A DNA stretch of 45,651 bases. It comes from [Eubacterium] yurii subsp. margaretiae ATCC 43715. Its GTDB lineage: Bacteria; Bacillota; Clostridia; Peptostreptococcales; Filifactoraceae. The stretch lies in NCBI GenBank assembly GCA_000146855.1, contig GL405246.1:42678-88328 (forward strand). Direction: 5' to 3'. A program made the position numbers and the translations under genes. Shown in pieces: positions 1 to 8,500 of this stretch; the stretch's first letter is position 1, and every line of letters starts with the position of its first letter. The notes under the pieces are model-generated. The model did not search any database. It saw nothing but the letters and a program-made list of their open reading frames with translations, and was not told where the DNA came from.

Positions 1-23
1 GAAAATTTTCTTGTTCGTGTCAT
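1..23 (-). CDS. 5' end of a gene leaving the window
   Basis: On the minus strand an ATG at 23-21 is preceded by a strong ribosome binding site (AAGGAGG at about 37-31, seven bases away). The seven visible codons read MTRTRKF before the window ends. Product unknown. The site is convincing enough to call the start of a divergently transcribed gene. Confidence 0.6.
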
Positions 24-903
24 TGTTAGTCCTCCTTAATTTAATAAACTAGTTTGTAAAAAAGACTGAAAATCAGTAAATTAAATAAATAAATTCATTT
101 TCCCTAAATACCTCCCTTAAAAAATATTGTTTAAAAACGATGTATATCTTATCTTTTGATTAGAAATCTATAGTTATCTTAAAAAATCTATTTATTATTG
201 TATCTATTTGCATATCTTTATAATAAAAGATAGATATGCTTGCTTACTACAATTTAGTATTAATCAAATACCTTGCTATTTTTTAAAAGGAGCATAAGTA
301 TTTTAAAAAGTTTTAAGATTCTGTTAGTTATATAGATAAATCAATGCGTATTTTCATATCAAATCTTTAAGTAATAAATTGAATAAATCTTTGCTTATAT
401 CTATGAAGATTAAAGGTATAAATCAATCTGACTTTATAAAGTCTAACTATACTCATCTTTTAAAAAATATGTAAACTTGTAAATTAATAGCTCTATAATC
501 AATATCAATAGTTAGGTGAATAATTTATACTGATACGAGCTTTAACTAAAAATATCATATCAGATTTTAAGTAAAATTTCCCCCATAAAAAGTACAGGTT
601 TTTACTTTGTAATATGAATGTAATAATTCTATTAATATCATCTATATTGTTTAAATTTCAATGATTTTTTTAGATAATTGACTTTTGATATGAATATTAT
701 ATTTACCTTTGTATGTCTATAGCTTTATAATTTTCAAAAATATCATATTTCAATTGAAAATTTATGCTTTCTGTGGTATATTCTTAAGTGTCGGATATAA
801 TTAAATCTCCAAGTAATTTAGACAAAAGTGCAGTGAAAAACTATAGTTGTTTATATCTTATTGGAGTTTATCTATATGTTTTAAGTAAATGGAGGGCTTA
901 TAT
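24..903. other. long AT-rich intergenic region
   Basis: About 880 bases between two divergent genes. I see only short AT-rich imperfect repeats and stop-rich frames on both strands. No RNA gene, riboswitch or terminator was recognised. It probably carries the divergent promoters of both genes. Confidence 0.5.
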
Positions 904-2091
904 ATGAAAAGACAGGTAAAAAATAATGTATACTGGATAGGAAAGTTGGACTGGGAGCTTGAAGAATTTCATGGCTCTGATTACTCTATTAACAATGGTT
1001 CAAGCCAAAATGCCTATTTGATATTGGAAGATAAGAAAGTGTTGATGGATACTGTATGGAGACCGCACAGCAACGAGTTTGTCGAAAATCTTGAAAAGGA
1101 AATAGACCTTAAAGAAATAGACTATATCGTGGCAAATCACGGTGAAGTTGACCACTCAGGTTGTCTTGTGGAGCTTATGAAAAAAATACCTGACACTCCT
1201 ATATATTGTACTGCAAATGCTGTAAAATCACTTGTAGGACAATATCACAATCCTGATTGGAACTTTCACGTGGTAAAAACAGGTGATACCTTACCTATCT
1301 CAGATACCAAGTCATTGGTTTTTGTAGAGATGAAGATGTTGCACTGGCCTGACAGTATGGCGACATATATGACCGGAGACAATATCTTGTTTTCAATGGA
1401 TGCCTTTGGACAACACTTTGCAGTTGCTGAGCTTTTCAACGACAAGGCTGATCAATGTCTGCTTATGGAAGAGGCACAAAAATACTATGCCAACATACTT
1501 GCACCGTTTTCACCTCTTGTAAAGAAAAAACTTGAAGAAATAGGAAAGTTGAATCTGCCTATAGATATAATAGCGCCAAGCCATGGAGCTATATGGAGGG
1601 ACAATCCGCTTCAAATAGTGGAAAAATACGCATTGTGGTGCGACAACTACAAGGAAGACTTGATAACCATAGCATATGACACTATGTGGGAGGGCACTAT
1701 GAAACTTGCCCATTCACTTGCAGAAGAGATTAAGAAACTTAGTCCGACTACTGTAGTTAAACTTTTCAATATATCAAAATACGATAAAAACGACATAATG
1801 ACACAGGTCTTCAAATCAAAGGCTATAGCTGTAGGCTCTCCTACAGTGAGCAAGAGTATATTGTCGTCTGTTAGCGGATGGCTACATTTCTTGCAAGAAC
1901 TTTCACTCAAGGGCAAGAAGGCTGCAGTCTTCGGATGCTACGGCTGGTCTGGAGAAGGAAACAAGGTACTCAGAGAAGAGCTTACAAAGGCAGGATTTGA
2001 AGTCATAGCAGAAGAAGAAAAATGCAGTTGGAATCCAAGAAAAGAAAACTTTGACAATATGGCTAATATTGCAAAATCATTGTTGTCATAA
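904..2091 (+). CDS. fprA: FprA-type flavodiiron protein
   Basis: Class A flavodiiron protein, 395 residues: a cytoplasmic enzyme that reduces O2 to water and/or NO to N2O and protects anaerobes. The N-terminal metallo-beta-lactamase-fold domain (about 1-250) carries the diiron ligands: the HGEVDH motif gives His79, Glu81, Asp83 and His84, with His147, Asp166 and a later His in a PSHG context. A flavodoxin domain for FMN follows (about 250-395, with a GSPT segment and a FGCYGWSG loop). There is no rubredoxin extension, so electrons must come from a separate donor. I start it at ATG 904, because GGAGGG sits just upstream and the in-frame ATG at 889 would overlap that site. The gene stands alone. 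Whether O2 or NO is the main substrate cannot be read from the sequence. Confidence 0.93.
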   Translation: MKRQVKNNVYWIGKLDWELEEFHGSDYSINNGSSQNAYLILEDKKVLMDTVWRPHSNEFVENLEKEIDLKEIDYIVANHGEVDHSGCLVELMKKIPDTPIYCTANAVKSLVGQYHNPDWNFHVVKTGDTLPISDTKSLVFVEMKMLHWPDSMATYMTGDNILFSMDAFGQHFAVAELFNDKADQCLLMEEAQKYYANILAPFSPLVKKKLEEIGKLNLPIDIIAPSHGAIWRDNPLQIVEKYALWCDNYKEDLITIAYDTMWEGTMKLAHSLAEEIKKLSPTTVVKLFNISKYDKNDIMTQVFKSKAIAVGSPTVSKSILSSVSGWLHFLQELSLKGKKAAVFGCYGWSGEGNKVLREELTKAGFEVIAEEEKCSWNPRKENFDNMANIAKSLLS

Positions 2092-2586
2092 TAGTAGAAA
2101 GTAAGATTTATATTTTTTACTAAAGCTTAACTTATGAATTTTTAAGATAGCAAAATAAGGCAAGCAACAGGTTTTACAAGAATTTTAAACTTCATATATA
2201 ATCTGTATAACAGACTGATACTAAATTTTAACATATAATAATATAAAGCATTTTTAGATGAAATTAATTTAATACAATTTCATATTTAATCAAAATTGGA
2301 TATGCAAGGTAAAGCCTTGCATTTTCCATATATACAAAAAAAGTAGGGTTTTTAAAACTCAAAACTCATTAAAAAGCTATGTAATTAAATCACAGCAAAG
2401 CTATTAAAAATTCATATAATGTATAATGTTGGTTTAAAATAGATACTTGGTATTGTAAACGGTGATGAATATCAAAACTCACCAAAATCTATTATAATCA
2501 TTAATGGTATTGCTTTTTAAATCAGATTGATATAGAATAAGGGATAGGATATTATAGCCTAATCAGTATTAAAAAAAGGGGAAAAT
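2092..2586. other. intergenic region with a weak hairpin
   Basis: Nearly 500 AT-rich bases with no credible reading frame. The only structure seen is the hairpin listed at 2302-2325. The dtd ribosome binding site (AAGGGG) lies at the right edge. Confidence 0.5.
2302..2325 (+). terminator. possible terminator
   Basis: ATGCAAGG and CCTTGCAT form an eight-base stem with a five-base loop, followed by a short TTT tract. It lies about 210 bases after the fprA stop, so it is plausible but weak as its terminator. Confidence 0.45.
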
Positions 2587-3060
2587 ATGAGAGCATTATT
2601 GCAAAGAGCGGGAAAGTCATCGGTTTCTATCAAAAAAGACGGTGAGTACGAATTTAAGGACGGAATTGAAAAGGGATTTGTCATATTGCTTGGTGTCTGC
2701 GATGAAGATACTGACGAAGATATGAACAAGTTGGTGGATAAGATAGTGAAACTGCGTGTATTTGAAGATGAAAACGGCAAGATGAATGTGGATATAAATG
2801 CTGTAAACGGGGAGATACTGCTTATATCACAGTTTACCCTGTATGCTGACTGTACTCACGGCAACAGACCCGGATTTACAAAGGCAGGCAATCCTAATTA
2901 TGCCAATGAAATGTACGAAAAATTCGGAGAAAAGCTCAGGGAAAACAATATGATAGTAAAAACAGGGATATTTGGTGCGGACATGAGGGTGGATATCCAA
3001 AACGTAGGCCCTGTCACTATAATGCTCGACAGCAAGGAGTTGCTTAAGAAAAAAGAGTAA
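2587..3060 (+). CDS. dtd: D-aminoacyl-tRNA deacylase
   Basis: Removes D-amino acids (and glycine from tRNA-Ala) mischarged on tRNA, a translation quality-control step in the cytoplasm. The 157-residue protein begins MRALLQRA, contains the family SQFTL motif in the middle, a GNRPGFTKAG segment, and the C-terminal GPVTIMLDS motif. SQFTL and the GP motif build the active site of the dimer. Length is slightly above the usual ~150, with a lysine-rich tail. ATG 2587 follows AAGGGGAA at good spacing. The gene appears monocistronic here. In many Firmicutes dtd sits beside relA/spoT, but not in this window. Confidence 0.95.
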   Translation: MRALLQRAGKSSVSIKKDGEYEFKDGIEKGFVILLGVCDEDTDEDMNKLVDKIVKLRVFEDENGKMNVDINAVNGEILLISQFTLYADCTHGNRPGFTKAGNPNYANEMYEKFGEKLRENNMIVKTGIFGADMRVDIQNVGPVTIMLDSKELLKKKE

Positions 3061-3380
3061 AATATATTTTTGATAAATAATTTCATGATTAATAATATTT
3101 TCTAATATAGTTATGGATAAATGATATAATTGTATAACATTAATATAAAAGCTTTATTGAAATAATTAATTATTAAAAATTTCCATAATTCTATAAGATT
3201 TTAGTATAAACATAAAAAATTTGTATATGATTTTAAATTAAAGTAACAAGATATGGGGCAAAGTTTCAAGTAGTGAGATTTTGCATAGAAGATTCACTTT
3301 ATAATAAAAAATGCCCATGTAAACCAAAATTGATTTTAATAGATTGTGTATTAATTTGCAATTTTATAAGGAGGTTTTTT
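3061..3380. other. intergenic region with a partial repeat B end
   Basis: About 320 bases upstream of gltS. Positions about 3180-3212 (TTCCATAATTCTATAAGATT then TTAGTAT) match the right end of repeat family B found at 11890 and 15803. The left end of such an element is not recognisable, so this is a decayed or solo end. No gene is seen. Confidence 0.45.
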
Positions 3381-4643
3381 ATGAAGTTTGAAGTTGTTGA
3401 AGGTATATTTACCATAAGTTTGAATGCGACACTGACATTGGCTCTTGCCGGAGTCTTGTTGTTGCTTGGTTATTTTATCAAGAAAAAAGTGGGATTTCTT
3501 GAGAAGTATTGTATACCGGCACCGGTTGTCGGAGGATTTTTGTTTATGTTCATCACCTTTGCAGGTAAGCAAAGCGGTGCCTTTGTCTTTAATTTTGAAA
3601 ACATATTCCAGTCTACATTTATGTTGGCATTTTTTACGACGGTAGGTCTTGGGGCGAGTATCTTACTACTTAAAAAAGGCGGTAAATTACTTATTATTTA
3701 CTGGATTTGTTGCGGTATCATCTCAATCTTTCAAAATACAATAGGTATAGTAGTATCTAAGATTACAGGACTTGAAGCTCCATATGCTCTTTTGTCAAGT
3801 TCAATCTCCATGATAGGCGGACACGGTGCGGCACTTGCATACGGTGATTCGTTTAAGGCAATGGGTTATGAGATAGCACCTCTTGTAGGTGCTGCAGCTG
3901 CGACATTTGGTCTTATCAGCGGTGTACTTATCGGTGGACCTTTGGGAAGAAGATTGATAGAAAAGAACAATCTCAAACCTGATAATAGTGAGAATTTTGA
4001 TACTTCTGTAGAAAATATCAATGTGGGCTCAAAGGAAAAACTCACTAATCTGGATGTCATCAAAAACGTAGTCGTAATACTGATATGTATGGCTGTGGGC
4101 AGTATAGTGGCAGAGAGAGTAAGCGTGCTGATTTCGGCTTTGGCAGGCAAGAAACTTGACTTCCCGACATATGTCGGAGCGATGTTTATAGCGGTAATAG
4201 TGAGAAATGTAAATGAGAGTGCTAAGTTCTACAAATTCGACTACAGCTTGGTGGACGGCATAGGCGATGTAATGCTCAATCTATATCTTTCACTTGCTAT
4301 GATGACTCTTAAACTTTGGGAGCTTTCAGACCTTATTGGCTCAGTATTGTTTGTTTTGATATGTCAAGTTCTCTTCATGGGACTGGTTGCATACTTTGTA
4401 GTATTTAGAATACTTGGCTCAAACTACGATGCGGCGGTAATGTGCAGCGGTCTTTGCGGACACGGTCTTGGAGCAACACCTACAGCAATAGTAAATATGA
4501 CTGCAATTAACGAAAAATACGGTATGTCAAGAAAGGCTATGATGATAGTGCCTATAGTAGGAGCCTTCCTTGTGGATATCATCTATCAGCCGACGACGAT
4601 ATTTTTCATCTCCACATTTGTGGACGGCTTTACAGCGAAATAA
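3381..4643 (+). CDS. gltS: sodium/glutamate symporter GltS
   Basis: Inner-membrane Na+/glutamate symporter of the ESS/GltS family, 420 residues from ATG 3381, which directly follows AAGGAGG. An open frame reaches upstream to 3273 but has no ribosome site there. About ten hydrophobic segments are visible in two inverted halves. Each half carries a GGHG-like loop (SMIGGHGAAL near residue 155, and CGHGLGATPTA near residue 360), which are the re-entrant substrate/sodium-binding loops of the family. A charged cytoplasmic loop lies around residues 190-230. Single gene, probably supplying glutamate as a fermentation substrate. Confidence 0.93.
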   Translation: MKFEVVEGIFTISLNATLTLALAGVLLLLGYFIKKKVGFLEKYCIPAPVVGGFLFMFITFAGKQSGAFVFNFENIFQSTFMLAFFTTVGLGASILLLKKGGKLLIIYWICCGIISIFQNTIGIVVSKITGLEAPYALLSSSISMIGGHGAALAYGDSFKAMGYEIAPLVGAAAATFGLISGVLIGGPLGRRLIEKNNLKPDNSENFDTSVENINVGSKEKLTNLDVIKNVVVILICMAVGSIVAERVSVLISALAGKKLDFPTYVGAMFIAVIVRNVNESAKFYKFDYSLVDGIGDVMLNLYLSLAMMTLKLWELSDLIGSVLFVLICQVLFMGLVAYFVVFRILGSNYDAAVMCSGLCGHGLGATPTAIVNMTAINEKYGMSRKAMMIVPIVGAFLVDIIYQPTTIFFISTFVDGFTAK

Positions 4644-4706
4644 GTGTTCTAAGGATGAAATTTTGCAAATAAGATACACAATTTAATAGAATATATTAGC
4701 TATTAC

Positions 4707-4844
4707 TGCACCTGATGCGATATTTCATATTTTTAAGATGATTTTGTAATATAACTTTGGATGATTTTTTAAAATATTTTTAATCAAGATATTTCCAAAG
4801 TTGTATAAATCTATTAAGTATTGAAATACTCACTATCAGGTGCA
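4707..4844. repeat. 138-bp element with long inverted ends
   Basis: The left end reads TGCACCTGATGCGATATTTC and the right end, reverse-complemented, reads TGCACCTGATAGTGAGTATT. The first ten bases match exactly and similarity continues in gapped form for about 25 bases. The right end runs into seven T residues. It may be a MITE inserted after gltS, or a long-loop terminator. Only one copy is visible in the window. Confidence 0.5.
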
Positions 4845-4987
4845 TTTTTTTCCTGTTTAAAACTACATATTTTTATAGTGTAAAATTTTATAAAATATGT
4901 TATAATTGAAGAGGATTTTGTAAAAAATTTCATATAATACTAATCGTCTTTGGTGTTAAGTATAAATTTTGGATAAAGGAGGAGAAG

Positions 4988-5689
4988 ATGAAAGAAAAAG
5001 ACAGGCTGATTTTGGAGCAGGTTGAAAACACTATCGGCTACAAGTTTAAAAACAAAAACTATCTGCAAATAGCTCTGACGCACAGCTCCTACGTCAACGA
5101 GCACAAGCTGACAAAAGACAACGAAAGACTTGAGTTTTTGGGAGATTCAGTGCTTGGACTGATAGTGAGCAACTATATTTTCGCATATAAGAGCAGTCTT
5201 AAAGAGGGCGAGCTTACAAAGATACGTTCTACCATAGTCTGCGAGAAGTCACTGATGCACATAGCTGAAAAACTCAAGATAGGGCAGTATATCAAGCTTG
5301 GCAAGGGTGAAAAAATTTCAGGCGGAGCAAAGAGGGCGTCAATACTTGCAGATGCTGTGGAGGCAATGATTGCTGCTATATATCTGGACTCAGACTTTGA
5401 CAATGTATCAAAATATGTACTTGATTGGCTCGGAGACACTATTAAAAACGCACTTGACAATAAGAAAAATGACGACTACAAGAGTAAGTTGCAAGAGGAA
5501 GTACAAAAAGTGCGTGGCAGAACTCTGAAATACGAACTGATAGCTATGAAAGGACCGGATCACGAGAGAACATTTACCATAGGGGTATATTGCGACAACA
5601 AGCTAATAGGCACAGGCAAGGGGCATAGCAAGAAAGAGGCTGAACAGTTGGCTGCAAAGGATGCCTTGGAAAAATCGGATAATATATAA
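4988..5689 (+). CDS. rnc: ribonuclease III
   Basis: Double-strand-specific endoribonuclease that processes rRNA precursors and structured mRNAs; cytoplasmic homodimer. The 233-residue protein has the catalytic domain first (about 1-150) with the signature ERLEFLGDSVLG at 46-57, holding the Mg2+-binding Glu/Asp residues, and a second acidic cluster ADAVEAMIAAIY. A double-stranded-RNA-binding domain follows (about 160-230), ending in a GKGHSKKEAEQLAAKDAL helix. ATG 4988 follows GGAGGAG. In clostridia rnc is typically followed by a radical SAM gene and smc; here the radical SAM gene follows after 270 bases but smc is absent. Confidence 0.96.
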   Translation: MKEKDRLILEQVENTIGYKFKNKNYLQIALTHSSYVNEHKLTKDNERLEFLGDSVLGLIVSNYIFAYKSSLKEGELTKIRSTIVCEKSLMHIAEKLKIGQYIKLGKGEKISGGAKRASILADAVEAMIAAIYLDSDFDNVSKYVLDWLGDTIKNALDNKKNDDYKSKLQEEVQKVRGRTLKYELIAMKGPDHERTFTIGVYCDNKLIGTGKGHSKKEAEQLAAKDALEKSDNI

Positions 5690-5957
5690 GAGATGATACA
5701 CTTATGAATTAAAGTATGCGGTTAAAGAGTTTTTGACAGTGAATTTTAATTTGTAAGCAAAATGCAAGATTTAAGATAAGTAATAAGAGATGAATTAGCT
5801 TAGAGTGCAATTATATTTATTAAGGCACAAAACTGTAATTGTGGATAATTAAAGAGAATTTTCCATTAAGTAAGATGAATAAGAGTGTAAAATTGAATTT
5901 AGAAGATGTGAATTATAATATTTTCTAAGTTTGCAAATACCATAAAGGAAGGTTAGA

Positions 5958-6983
5958 TTGAAAAAAACCGCTTCGGTTTATATACCGCATATGGGATGTC
6001 CAAATGACTGCATTTTTTGCAATCAGGTCAAGATATCCGGACAAAAGACTCTCCTTGACTACGAGGCTATGAGAGAGGGCATAATGGACAGCATATCCAC
6101 TATGAAAGAGACAGATATTGTAGAGATTGCATTTTTCGGAGGGAGCTTCACCGCCATAGAAAAAGAGGTGCAGGAAAGATGTCTCAGCCTTGCAAACGAC
6201 ATAGCAGGGCAAATAGGCAGACAAGTGCAGGTAAAACTCTCGACAAGACCTGACGCCATAGATGAAGAAGTGATTGAAAGACTGTTAAGACACAAGGTAG
6301 ACACTGTAGAGCTTGGAGTACAGTCCATGGATGATGAGGTACTCAGGCTCAACAACAGAGGACATGACAGCAAGAGTGTATATGATGCTTGTAAACTAAT
6401 AAGAAAGACAAATATCAAACTTGGACTGCAACTGATGATAGGCTTGCTTGGAGATACTAAGGAAAAGCTGTACCAGACCATACAAAAGGTGGTAGATATA
6501 GGCCCTGACATAGCAAGGATATATCCGGTGCTGGTGATAAAAGACACAACTCTTGAAAGGCTATATCATGAAAATAAATATCAGCCGATATCGCTTGAAG
6601 ATGCGGTGATTTACGCCAAGGATATGTATAAGAGTTTTGAAAATGCAAATATCAAGGTGATTCGCATAGGGCTTCAGGCTACAGAAAATATAGCCGTAGG
6701 CAAAGACATGGTGGCAGGACCTTTTCACAGTGCCTTTGGTGAGATGGTCATTAGTGAGATATTTAGAGAAAATATTGAAAAATTGATAATTGTGGATAAT
6801 TTCAATCAAAAAACTTTGAGCATTGCCTGCCCCAAGACAATGATTTCAAAGATAGTGGGCAATAAGAAGAAAAATATAATTTATTTCAAGCAAAAATACG
6901 ATATGGATATAAGGTTGGAAGAAGGCGAAAAGCTGATAATACTGGGAAGACAGTATGAATGGGAAGAATTTATGAAACTATGA
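5958..6983 (+). CDS. radical SAM protein of the Elp3-like, rnc-linked group
   Basis: Radical S-adenosylmethionine enzyme, 341 residues, starting at TTG 5958 behind AAGGAAGG. Cys14, Cys18 and Cys21 (GCPNDCIFCNQ) form the CxxxCxxC site for the 4Fe-4S cluster. FFGGSFTAI is the glycine-rich SAM-binding motif, and QLMIGLLGDT and a C-terminal segment like the Elp3 radical SAM domain follow. The C-terminal acetyltransferase domain of true Elp3 is missing, as in the short Firmicute proteins encoded between rnc and smc, whose reaction is not established. Its stop lies 14 bases before the next gene, so the two are probably co-transcribed. Confidence 0.85.
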   Translation: MKKTASVYIPHMGCPNDCIFCNQVKISGQKTLLDYEAMREGIMDSISTMKETDIVEIAFFGGSFTAIEKEVQERCLSLANDIAGQIGRQVQVKLSTRPDAIDEEVIERLLRHKVDTVELGVQSMDDEVLRLNNRGHDSKSVYDACKLIRKTNIKLGLQLMIGLLGDTKEKLYQTIQKVVDIGPDIARIYPVLVIKDTTLERLYHENKYQPISLEDAVIYAKDMYKSFENANIKVIRIGLQATENIAVGKDMVAGPFHSAFGEMVISEIFRENIEKLIIVDNFNQKTLSIACPKTMISKIVGNKKKNIIYFKQKYDMDIRLEEGEKLIILGRQYEWEEFMKL

Positions 6984-6997
6984 TAAAAGGTGATGAA

Positions 6998-8122
6998 ATG
7001 GTGATAATTTATTCAGATAAAATAGTGTTGCAAGACAAGATACAAGAGGGATATATAAAAATCGACGGAGATATCATATCATCTATAGAAAAGGAAATAA
7101 GAGATGAAGACAGAAAGTATGTCGTGGACTATAGTGGCTCTTATATAATGCCCGGGATAATCAACATTAGCAGCAGTAACATGGAAAAAAAGGAGACTCT
7201 TTCACCGTCGATAGGCTCTTCTATGAACAAGCTCAGAGAGATAGAATACGCCTATGCGTCATCAGGGGTAACTACGGTATATCACAGTCTATACCTTACT
7301 GAAAAGAAGATAAAAAACATGGATGAGGAAAAGACCAAGACCATTGAACTGATAAATAATATCAAAAAATACGACTTACACCCATCATCAATAATAGACA
7401 ACAAAACTCACCTTAAATTTCAGATAAAATCAATAAGGACGATGGATGACGTCAAATTTTTATTGGACGAAAAACTCCTTGACTTCGTATCTTATGAGAT
7501 AAAGTCCCACGACAAGGACAATAGAGTGTACAAGGACCAATATATGCAGGAGTTTATGCAGACAAGTCTCAATCTTACTGAAGATATGGCAGATAAGGTC
7601 ATAGACAGGATTAAGCAACTTAGAGAAGAGTCAAATATAGACGAGCTTGCATATCTGATAAAATACGCCCATTTCAAGGGAGTAAGGGTATGCACTCCGG
7701 AATACAGCTCTGCAAGTAAGATATACAACGAGTTTAAGGACACTACAGATATAATAAAAATCACAAAGGACAACAACAAGGAAGATATTCAAAAAGACGT
7801 ATTCTTCAAATTGATTAACGTATCGAGGATACTAAGCTGCAATGACTGCTCTCTTGTGGATGAAAACACTATAATATCATCAGACAGAAAGCCTAACGAA
7901 CTCCTGGTTTTTATTGGAGAGATGTACAAGCATATGGGGCTTAACAAAATATCAAAATACCTATCGAAAAACCCTGCCGAAGCCCTTGGACTTAGCAACA
8001 AAGGCGAGATAAAGGAAGGCTATACGGCAGATTTGATAGCGCTCAAATTCTTTGATGAAGCAGAGCCTGTGGTAGTAGGGCTGATAAAAGACGGAAAGTT
8101 AAAATTCAATATTAATGTATAA
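6998..8122 (+). CDS. PhnM-like amidohydrolase lacking metal ligands
   Basis: Amidohydrolase-superfamily protein of about 374 residues resembling PhnM (ribose 1-methylphosphonate 5-triphosphate diphosphatase). The N-terminal beta-sandwich ends in YIMPGIINISSSNMEKK, where PhnM has a GLIDLHTDNLEKH-like segment. SGVTTVYHSLYL and the C-terminal KNPAEALGLSNKGEIKEG and TADLIAL segments are typical of the superfamily. The HxD metal motif is replaced by SSS, and the later PhnM HTPGQ and SHDD ligand regions are also altered, so this is probably a pseudoenzyme or has changed chemistry. I choose ATG 6998 (AAAGGTG upstream) over the in-frame ATG at 6959. No other phn genes are nearby. Confidence 0.65.
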   Translation: MVIIYSDKIVLQDKIQEGYIKIDGDIISSIEKEIRDEDRKYVVDYSGSYIMPGIINISSSNMEKKETLSPSIGSSMNKLREIEYAYASSGVTTVYHSLYLTEKKIKNMDEEKTKTIELINNIKKYDLHPSSIIDNKTHLKFQIKSIRTMDDVKFLLDEKLLDFVSYEIKSHDKDNRVYKDQYMQEFMQTSLNLTEDMADKVIDRIKQLREESNIDELAYLIKYAHFKGVRVCTPEYSSASKIYNEFKDTTDIIKITKDNNKEDIQKDVFFKLINVSRILSCNDCSLVDENTIISSDRKPNELLVFIGEMYKHMGLNKISKYLSKNPAEALGLSNKGEIKEGYTADLIALKFFDEAEPVVVGLIKDGKLKFNINV

Positions 8123-8129
8123 TTTATTG

Positions 8130-8161
8130 ACAATGATTGGTATTTTGCCAATCATTGTTTT
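8130..8161 (+). terminator. rho-independent terminator
   Basis: ACAATGATTGG and CCAATCATTGT form a perfect 11-base stem with a seven-base loop, followed by TTT. It sits eight bases after the amidohydrolase stop and closes that transcription unit. Confidence 0.85.
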
Positions 8162-8184
8162 GAGATTGGATATTTTTGACACAA

Positions 8185-8413
8185 ACTCAACTTTCTTACT
8201 AAAATTATCGCAATTATAGTTGAAATTTAAACATAAATTTATTTTTTAATATACTACTTGACACACAATTTTCTGAATAATATTTATTGAAATTTGCATA
8301 TTTATCAAAAAAATAAAAATACTGAAAAAACTATGTCAACTATAATATTGTTTTTTTAAAATATACTCAAATTTCAATAGTTTTAATGTGTTTTTCATGT
8401 AGGAAAGTTGAGT
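8185..8413 (+). mobile_element. family A MITE, copy A1
   Basis: 229-bp element bounded by ACTCAAC and GTTGAGT, without coding capacity. It is nearly the same length and sequence as copies A3 and A4. It carries TTGACA at 8258-8263 followed 17 bases later by TATTTA, a possible promoter pointing toward guaA. A subterminal hairpin near the left end is also visible. No clear target duplication flanks this copy, so the insertion is probably old. It fills most of the guaA upstream region. Confidence 0.8.
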
Positions 8414-8500
8414 TAAATTATATAAATAAGTGTGAATTTAGCGTAAACTTAGTATTTTTTGAAATTATTTTCTATCAATATTACAAAAGAGGAGCGTATT

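Noticed and set aside
8414..8500. Purine or guanine riboswitch before guaA
   Set aside because: No conserved purine-riboswitch core or terminator pair could be seen. The upstream region is mostly a MITE.
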